Source of the DNA: Pseudorhodoferax sp. Leaf274
GTDB taxonomy: Bacteria; Pseudomonadota; Gammaproteobacteria; Burkholderiales; Burkholderiaceae_C
Direction of reading: 5' to 3'
Assembly: GCF_001422445.1 (NCBI RefSeq)
Contig: NZ_LMNA01000027.1
Coordinates: 62,001-126,000 of the forward strand
DNA: 64,000 nucleotides
Within the stretch, counting starts at the first letter, position 1; every line of letters begins with the position of its first letter. Position numbers and translations under genes: made by a program. Shown in pieces: positions 58,835-64,000 of the stretch. Below the pieces are notes generated by a model. The model saw only the letters and a program-made list of their open reading frames with translations. It ran no database searches and had not been told where the DNA came from.

Positions 58835-59493
58835 AGACCATCACCCTGGTGCGCCATGGCGAAAGCGAGGCCAATGCGGGCCTGGCCAGCGGCGACCCCG
58901 CATCGATCCCGCTGACCGCGCGCGGCATCGCCCAGGCCGAGCACTGGGCGCGCGCCATGGACTGGCAGCCGGCGCAGGTGTTCAGCTCCCACTACGTGCG
59001 CGCGCAGCACACGGCCGCGCCCTGTGCCGCGCGTTGGCAGCTGCCCGTGCAGACCATCGAGAACCTGCACGAGTTCGTCACCCTGCCGCCCGACGAGGTG
59101 GCCGGCACCACCAACCTGGCGCGCAAGCCCCTCATCGACGCCTATTGGGCGCGTGCCGAGCCCGGGCACTGCACCGGCCCGGGGGCCGAGAGCTTCCTGG
59201 CCTTGGCCGGCCGCGTGGACCAGGTGCGCGCGCGGCTGGAGGCCCTGCCCGACCGCAGCGTGGTGTTCGGCCACGGCATGTGGCTGGCGATGCTGGTGTG
59301 GCGCTGCATGGGTTTCCCGGTGGACAGCACGCGCGCCATGCAGGCCTTCCGCGCGTTCCAGCTGGGCCTGCCGATGCCCAACTGCTGCAGCTACGCGCTG
59401 CATGGCAGCGACGGGCATTGGGCCATCCGCTTCGCCGCGGCGCTGCCGCGGGAACTGCCGACGCCGGGCGAGCAGGCGGTGCAGATCCAGTAG
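58831..59493 (+). CDS. Histidine phosphatase (phosphoglycerate-mutase-like) family protein
   Basis: 220 residues from ATG 58831, overlapping the ArsC stop. The LVRHGES motif near the start supplies the phospho-accepting histidine, and VVFGHGMWLAMLV supplies the second catalytic histidine; SSHYVRAQHTA is the usual conserved middle. The family covers phosphatases for phosphosugars, proteins and nucleotides; the substrate cannot be told. A short run to the convergent receiver-protein gene follows. Confidence 0.85.
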   Translation: MKTITLVRHGESEANAGLASGDPASIPLTARGIAQAEHWARAMDWQPAQVFSSHYVRAQHTAAPCAARWQLPVQTIENLHEFVTLPPDEVAGTTNLARKPLIDAYWARAEPGHCTGPGAESFLALAGRVDQVRARLEALPDRSVVFGHGMWLAMLVWRCMGFPVDSTRAMQAFRAFQLGLPMPNCCSYALHGSDGHWAIRFAAALPRELPTPGEQAVQIQ

Positions 59494-59501
59494 CCGCAGG
59501 A

Positions 59502-60143
59502 TCAGGGCAGGACGCCGAGCAGGCTGCTGCCCGACGCCGTGATGTCGCTGGCGCCGGCCTGCAGCGCCTCGTCGCGCCAGCGCCGCGCGGAATCGGCGCT
59601 GCAGTAGATGTACAGCGGCACCTCCGTGCCCTGCGCGCGCAGCTTGCGCACCAGGTCGATGCCCGCGGTCCTGCCCTCCGGGCGGCCCATGTCGGAGACC
59701 ACCACGTCGTAGCGCTGCGCGGCGAACCGGGCCAGGCCTTCGTCGGTGGTGAGTGCGGTGTCCACCTCGACACCGCGCTCCAGCAGCGCGGCGATCAGGT
59801 AGCTGTTGTTGCGCGGGTTGTCGTCGACCCACAGCACGCGGTGCGCGCGCGCCGCGCGCACGGTCTGCGCGGCCATCGGCGCCGCTGCCGCCTCGGGCGG
59901 CGGGCCGAGCCGCTTCTCCAGTTCGGCGACCTTGGCCTGCAGGTCCAGCAGGGCCTGGCTCTGCTGCTCTGCCGCCTCTTCCATGCTCAGTTCGTTGCCG
60001 GCGATCACGAGCTTGAACTTGCGTCCCTTGGCCGAGGCGATCAAGCCGGCGATCGGCCCGCGCAGCCAGACCAGCACGAATGCGAAGAGCGCCGGCCATG
60101 CCAGCGATGCCAACGCGGAAACCAGACCGGCGAACTCTTGCAT
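59502..60143 (-). CDS. Membrane-anchored receiver-domain protein
   Basis: 213 residues from ATG 60143. An N-terminal transmembrane helix (about residues 8-28, LVSALASLAWPALFAFVLVWL) is followed by a short helical/coiled segment (ELSMEEAAEQQSQALLDLQAKVAELEKRL) and a receiver domain: D107/D108 in VLWVDDNPRNN and phospho-acceptor D151 in VVVSDMGRPEG. The conserved lysine near the end of receivers is replaced (GASDITASGSS), and there is no output domain. It probably acts as a membrane-bound scaffold or phosphate sink, or has lost phosphorylation. Partner unknown. Confidence 0.75.
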   Translation of the reverse strand: MQEFAGLVSALASLAWPALFAFVLVWLRGPIAGLIASAKGRKFKLVIAGNELSMEEAAEQQSQALLDLQAKVAELEKRLGPPPEAAAAPMAAQTVRAARAHRVLWVDDNPRNNSYLIAALLERGVEVDTALTTDEGLARFAAQRYDVVVSDMGRPEGRTAGIDLVRKLRAQGTEVPLYIYCSADSARRWRDEALQAGASDITASGSSLLGVLP

Positions 60144-60336
60144 GGCGGATGCTCCCCATCGAAGCCTGGGCGGCGACGCACGGACTGTAGCCCCCGGCGC
60201 ACGCGCCTGCGTCCTCCATGTGGCGGAGACCGGCCAACGCCGCGGCCAGCGCATATGCACATGCGGGTTTCTTCGTGGCGGCCCGGGACCGGCATGCCTA
60301 CGCTGGGACACCGTTCCCTTTTCCGGACCCCGACCC

Positions 60337-61317
60337 ATGCCTCTCGCTTCCCTCGCTCCCCTCGCGCTGCCGCGCCGCCGGGCGCTGCAACTCGCCACAG
60401 CCGGCGCCGCGCTGCTTGCCGCACCCGCCCTGCTCGCGCAGGCCCCGCGCACCGTTCGCATCGGCTACCAGAAGTTCAACACGCTCAACATCCTCAAGGG
60501 TACGGGCCAGCTGGAGAAGGCCCTCGCGGCGCAGGGCGCCCAGGTCGAGTGGCACGAGTTCCTGGGCGGCGGCCAGCTGTCCGAGGCGCTGGCCGCCGGT
60601 GCCATCGACTTCGGCCATGCCTCGGACGGCATCGGCGTGTTCCAGCAGGCCAGCAGCAAGGGACTCGCGTACCTCGCGGCCGAGAGCCCCTACCCGCGCG
60701 GCGTGGGCTTCCTGGTGCCGGCCGACGCGCCGTTCAAGACCGTGGCCGACCTCAAAGGCAAGCGCGTGGCCACGGGCCGCGGCTACAACAGCCAGTACAT
60801 CCTGATCCGCGCGCTGGAGGCGGCCGGCCTGCGCTACGAGGACGTGGACGCCGTCTACATCGTCACCGCCTCGGACACCGTGGCCGCGCTGCAATCGGGC
60901 AGCGTGGCCGCCATCGGCCTGTGGGACCCGTTCCTGGCCGGTGCCCAGGTGGCGACCGGCGCGCGGCTGCTGTTCGATGGCACCGGGCTGTCGGCCAACC
61001 GCACCTACCACTTCGCCAGGCCCGAGGTGGCGCGCGCGCAGCAGGACCTGCTGCGCACCGTGTTCGCCGAACTGCGCAAGGCCAACGCCTGGTCGCAGGC
61101 CAACCCCAAGGAGGTGGTGGCCACGCTGGCGCCGCAGCTCAAGGTCGATCCGCAGGTGCTGGCCCTGGCCACGGAGCGGCGCACATACGGCGTGGTGCCG
61201 CTCAGCGACGCCATCGCGCAGGACCAACAGCGGCTGGCCGATGCCTTCGCCAAGATCAAGCTGATCCCCAAACCCGTGCAGGTCAGGGACGCGTTCCTGG
61301 ACCTGGGCATCGTTTGA
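60337..61317 (+). CDS. Sulfonate-type ABC transporter substrate-binding protein (SsuA-like)
   Basis: 326 residues with a leader containing RRRALQLATAG and hydrophobic AALLAAPALLAQA, so exported. The mature protein has the SsuA pattern VRIGYQKFNTLNILKGTGQLEKALAAQGAQVEWHEFLGGGQLSEALAAGAIDFGHASD, VADLKGKRVATGRGYNSQYILIRALEAAGL and VASDTVAALQSGSVAAIGLWDPF. It should bind an aliphatic sulfonate in the periplasm. No permease or ATPase follows; the next gene is an amine oxidase on the same strand 16 bases later. Confidence 0.87.
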   Translation: MPLASLAPLALPRRRALQLATAGAALLAAPALLAQAPRTVRIGYQKFNTLNILKGTGQLEKALAAQGAQVEWHEFLGGGQLSEALAAGAIDFGHASDGIGVFQQASSKGLAYLAAESPYPRGVGFLVPADAPFKTVADLKGKRVATGRGYNSQYILIRALEAAGLRYEDVDAVYIVTASDTVAALQSGSVAAIGLWDPFLAGAQVATGARLLFDGTGLSANRTYHFARPEVARAQQDLLRTVFAELRKANAWSQANPKEVVATLAPQLKVDPQVLALATERRTYGVVPLSDAIAQDQQRLADAFAKIKLIPKPVQVRDAFLDLGIV

Positions 61318-61333
61318 GTTCTACTGCCGCCCC

Positions 61334-62584
61334 ATGAGCACGAACGACGAACCGTATGACGTGGCCGTGATCGGCCTGGGCGCGCTGGGCAGCGCCATCG
61401 TGCGCCCGCTGGCCGAGCGCGGCGCGCGCGTGCTGGGGCTGGACCGGCATGCGCCGCCGCACGACCTGGGCTCCTCGCACGGCGAGTCGCGCATCACGCG
61501 GCTGGCCATCGGCGAGGGCGACGCCTACGTGCCGTTGGTGCGGCGCTCGCACGCGATCTGGAGGGAACTGGAACGCCAGACCGGCGTGCCGCTGTACGAG
61601 GCCACCGGCGGCCTGGTGCTGGGCAGCGAACGCAGCCGCCGCACGCACCACGGCAAGCCCGATTTCCTGCACCGCACGATCAGCAGCGCACAACGCCACG
61701 GCATCGCGCACGAACTGCTGGACGCGCGCGAGATCCGGCGGCGCTTTGCGCCGTTCGCGCTGCGCGGCGACGAGATCGGCTACTGGGAACCCGAGGCCGG
61801 CCTGGTGCGGCCCGAGCAGGCCATCCGCGCGCAGCTGGCCGTGGCCCGCGCATCCGGCGCGCACCTGCGCACCGGGGAGACGGTGCTGGCCCTGGAACCC
61901 CACGGCGACGGCAGCGTGATGATTGCCACCGGCCAGGGCCGCTACCGCGCGCGCCAGGTGGTGCTGTCGGCAGGCGCTTGGCTGCCCGGGCTGCTGCAGG
62001 GCCTGGGCCAGGACACCTGGGCCGCCTGGGCCGGCGAGTTCGCCGTGTACCGCCAGACCATGCACTGGTTCGCCCTGCAGGACGGCGCGGCGCCGGCCTT
62101 CGCGCCGGGGCGCTTTCCGGTCTTCATCTGGATGTACGGCGACGGCGAGGAGGACTACTTCTACGGCTTTCCCTCGGTCGACCCGCAGCAGCCCGCGCTC
62201 AAGGTGGCCACCGAGCAGTACCTCGCGCCGACCACGCCCGAAGCGCTGCGCCGCGAGGTGGGTGACGGCGAGGCCGCCGCCATGCACGCGCGCCGCGTGG
62301 CCGGGCGCTTTCCGCAAGCCGGGCCGCAGGTGCTGCGCTCGCGTGCCTGCATGTACACGGTCACGCGCGACCGCGACTTCGTGGTCGACCGGCTCGGCGC
62401 CGGCCTGCCCGTGTGGGTGGCCTCGGCCTGCTCGGGCCATGGCTTCAAGCACTCGGCCGGGCTGGGCGAGGCCATCGCGCTCAAGCTGCTGGACGTGGGC
62501 ACCGGGGCGCTGCTGGCGTCGTTCGAACGGCGCCCCGCGCCGCAGCGTCAGCCGGCGTCGCCGGCCGCCGCACCGAACCGGTAG
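61334..62584 (+). CDS. solA: N-methyl-L-tryptophan oxidase / monomeric sarcosine oxidase family
   Basis: 416 residues. The FAD motif GLGALG (G14/G16/G19) opens the Rossmann fold, SSHGESRITRLAIGEGDAYVPLVRRSHAIWRELE is the family signature, and the covalent-flavin cysteine is C366 in ACSGHGFKHSAGLGEAIA. The enzyme oxidatively demethylates N-methyl amino acids, releasing formaldehyde and hydrogen peroxide. The symbol is by resemblance; sarcosine or another N-methyl amine is possible. Its 3' end overlaps the convergent dioxygenase gene by 37 bases. Confidence 0.85.
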   Translation: MSTNDEPYDVAVIGLGALGSAIVRPLAERGARVLGLDRHAPPHDLGSSHGESRITRLAIGEGDAYVPLVRRSHAIWRELERQTGVPLYEATGGLVLGSERSRRTHHGKPDFLHRTISSAQRHGIAHELLDAREIRRRFAPFALRGDEIGYWEPEAGLVRPEQAIRAQLAVARASGAHLRTGETVLALEPHGDGSVMIATGQGRYRARQVVLSAGAWLPGLLQGLGQDTWAAWAGEFAVYRQTMHWFALQDGAAPAFAPGRFPVFIWMYGDGEEDYFYGFPSVDPQQPALKVATEQYLAPTTPEALRREVGDGEAAAMHARRVAGRFPQAGPQVLRSRACMYTVTRDRDFVVDRLGAGLPVWVASACSGHGFKHSAGLGEAIALKLLDVGTGALLASFERRPAPQRQPASPAAAPNR

Positions 62585-63381
62585 CTCGACACCGAGAGGC
62601 CGCCCATGAACGCGCCCTCGTGGTAGATGCGGGCGGCCTGTTCGTCCTCGGCCGCGCCGACCGCCACCATGAGCGGGATCAGGTGCTCCTCGCGCGGATG
62701 CGCGATGCGCGCGGCCGGCGCCTGCGCCCAGTCGACGAGGGCCTGGCTGCGCTGCGCGGGCGCAGCGCCCAGCGACTGCACCAGCCAGTCGTCGAAGGCC
62801 TGGGATGGCGCGGCGGCCTGCGGGCCGAAGGCGCGCAGGTTGTGGTAGCTCAGGCCGCTGCCGACGATGAGCACGTCCTCGTCGCGCAGCGGTGCCAGCG
62901 CGCGGCCCAGCGCCAGGTGTTCGGCCGGGTCGAGCCCGCGCCTGAGCGAGAGCTGCAGCACGGGCACGTCGGCCTGCGGGTAGATGGCCTGCATGGGCGA
63001 GAACATGCCGTGGTCATAGCCGCGTTCGGCATCGAGGGCGGCCGGCAGGCCGGCTGCCTGGACCAGCGCCTGCACACGCTGCGCCAGCGCCGGCGCACCG
63101 GGCGAGCGGTAGTGCACCTCGTAGGTGTGCGGCGGAAAACCGCCGTAGTCGTAGAGCATGCCGGGCTGCGCGGCGGCCTGCACCGTGAAGGCCGGGGCCT
63201 CCCAGTGGGCGGAGACCATCAGCACTGCGGCGGGCTTGCGGCCGAGCTGGCGCGGCATGTCGGCCAGCGCGGCCTCCAGCCTGGCGTAGGTGTTGCCCAT
63301 CTCGGCCTTCATCCAGGGCCAGGGGCCGCCGCCATGGGAGATGAAGTAGGTGGGCAGGCGTGGGGTGTTGGAAGCGGTCAT
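62548..63381 (-). CDS. DODA-type extradiol ring-cleavage dioxygenase (YgiD-like)
   Basis: 277 residues. The LigB/DODA fold is shown by TYFISHGGGPWPWM (H16 metal ligand), SAHWEAPAFTVQ (H59), YDYGGFPPHTYEVHYRSPGAP, YDHGMFSPM, SYHNLRAF and HPREEHLIPLMVAVGAA. Members open catechol-type rings such as 4,5-DOPA; in proteobacteria the physiological substrate is unclear. It overlaps the amine oxidase gene tail to tail by 37 bases and lies downstream of the thioredoxin-like gene, same strand, 66 bases apart. Confidence 0.88.
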   Translation of the reverse strand: MTASNTPRLPTYFISHGGGPWPWMKAEMGNTYARLEAALADMPRQLGRKPAAVLMVSAHWEAPAFTVQAAAQPGMLYDYGGFPPHTYEVHYRSPGAPALAQRVQALVQAAGLPAALDAERGYDHGMFSPMQAIYPQADVPVLQLSLRRGLDPAEHLALGRALAPLRDEDVLIVGSGLSYHNLRAFGPQAAAPSQAFDDWLVQSLGAAPAQRSQALVDWAQAPAARIAHPREEHLIPLMVAVGAAEDEQAARIYHEGAFMGGLSVSSYRFGAAAGDAG

Positions 63382-63447
63382 GGGCGTGTGGGAAAGAAGG
63401 TGCTCGCTGCAGGTGGGGCCGTGCCGGCCGATCGCAATGCCGGCGCG

Positions 63448-63810
63448 TCAGCGCGCCTGCAGCAGGTCGAGCAGCTGCTGCGCCACCGGATCGGCCGCGG
63501 CCGGACGCTGCAGCCCCTGCAGCAGCCGCCCGGCGACGGCTGCCGTGGGCTGCACCGGCCCGCAGAACAGCGGCTCGCCATCCTGCGCGATCAGCAGCAC
63601 GGGAAAGGTCTCGATGTCCAGGATGTCGAGCACGGCCTCCTGCGCATCCACGTCGACCCAGACGAAGCGGTCCTGCGGATGCGCCGCGGCCAGCGCGTCG
63701 AAGCGCGCGCGCCATTCGCGGCACACGCCGCACCATTCGGCACACAGGCAGTAGACGAGGCGCCCGGCGGGGCGAAGGGCGGAGGCGGCAGCGGGCATGG
63801 GGCGCATCAT
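63448..63810 (-). CDS. Thioredoxin-like protein
   Basis: 120 residues from ATG 63810 (an ATG three bases on, and another at 63855, are alternatives). The sequence LVYCLCAEWCGVCREW contains the redox pair CGVC at residues 27-30, and FVWVDVDAQEAVLDILDIETFPVLLIAQDGEPLFCGPVQP contains the cis-proline FPV of thioredoxins. No signal peptide is seen, so it is probably cytoplasmic. Role unknown. Confidence 0.8.
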   Translation of the reverse strand: MMRPMPAAASALRPAGRLVYCLCAEWCGVCREWRARFDALAAAHPQDRFVWVDVDAQEAVLDILDIETFPVLLIAQDGEPLFCGPVQPTAAVAGRLLQGLQRPAAADPVAQQLLDLLQAR

Positions 63811-63916
63811 GCCAAAGCCCGCCTGACCGCGGGGTGACAGCGCGGCGGCAGTCATCACACGACCTCTGCGCCAGCGAAGCCGCAGACCTACACGTTCCTT
63901 GGCGCATCGCCTGCAA

Positions 63917-63929
63917 GTTGTCGTACAAC
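63917..63929. promoter_or_regulatory. Candidate FadR-type GntR operator
   Basis: GTTGTCGTACAAC is a perfect palindrome (GTTGT-N3-ACAAC) and contains T-N-GT-N3-AC-N-A, the usual pattern of GntR/FadR-family sites. It lies 39 bases before the last start codon of the window. Confidence 0.4.
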
Positions 63930-63967
63930 AGGGCACAATGCACCGTTTTGGTTCATCACCCTGCCCC

Positions 63968-64000
63968 ATGTCGGCTTCCCCCGCCTCCGTTCCACTGGCC
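63968..64000 (+). CDS. Start of an unidentified gene cut by the window end
   Basis: An ATG at 63968 opens a frame (MSASPASVPLA) that runs off the window. Too short to identify; a GntR-type palindrome upstream and the divergent gene on the other side support a real start. Confidence 0.45.
   Translation, partial: MSASPASVPLA

Noticed and set aside
1-64000. CRISPR arrays, tRNA, rRNA or insertion sequences
   Set aside because: No regularly spaced repeats, no cloverleaf or rRNA-like segment and no transposase-like protein could be found on either strand.

Overview
The window is uniformly GC-rich, gene-dense bacterial chromosome. Gene content (Bug/TctC-type solute receptors, a SsuD-like monooxygenase with a CysB-type regulator, N-methyltryptophan oxidase) and Burkholderiales-style intergenic repeats suggest a betaproteobacterium of the order Burkholderiales, probably Comamonadaceae-like; this is inference from content. 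I see no tRNA, rRNA, CRISPR, IS element, integrase or replication origin.

Layout. (1) 1-5660: 3' part of an M14 carboxypeptidase; then a leftward set (old yellow enzyme, SDR, quinone-oxidoreductase-like MDR) divergent from a TetR regulator, with a near-perfect inverted-repeat operator between them. (2) 5706-11407: a sulfonate/organosulfur-type scavenging cluster (LLM flavin monooxygenase, two orphan periplasmic receptors, a DszC/SfnB-like acyl-CoA-dehydrogenase-fold enzyme, a CysB-like LysR regulator). (3) 11430-16819: a SCO1-like copper chaperone translated with a 1597-aa lipoprotein that fuses a copper-radical (galactose-oxidase type) domain, PKD, two copies of a beta-sandwich-like domain, a YVTN propeller and two haem-c sites. 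(4) 17075-58446: the centre of the window, a contractile injection system (extracellular CIS / phage-tail-like particle). A stand-alone sigma-54 activator (17621-18619) lies directly before a sigma-54 type -24/-12 promoter (18718-18734), followed by about 40 kb of genes on one strand: Pvc16-like cap, two sheaths, two tubes, tube-baseplate adaptor, hub and spike as two separate proteins, a protein with a C-terminal membrane segment, gp25, gp6/J and gpI-like baseplate proteins, two small beta-sandwich proteins, three tandem proteins sharing one N-terminal module, a 488-aa protein of unknown role, the AAA+ ATPase, a 3061-aa multidomain putative effector and an overlapping 304-aa gene that may be its partner or immunity protein. 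(5) 58472-64000: ordinary metabolism (ArsC-like reductase, histidine phosphatase, membrane-tethered receiver protein, sulfonate-type receptor, SolA-like oxidase, DODA-type dioxygenase, thioredoxin-like protein, start of a further gene).

How it works together (inference): the sigma-54 activator would switch on one long transcript encoding a complete sheath/tube/baseplate machine, its ATPase and its cargo. Three related intergenic repeats, one forming a large inverted repeat and one containing a perfect 13-bp hairpin, interrupt the operon and could separate expression levels. The most unusual items are the giant putative effector (annexin-like repeats, a duplicated module with a DExxH motif, and nuclease-, methyltransferase- and phosphoribosyltransferase-like segments), the triplicated appendage-like proteins, the membrane-anchored CIS component, the sigma-54 control, and the copper-oxidase/cytochrome fusion with its chaperone. 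All family assignments come from motifs and sequence patterns read by eye; no database search was possible.
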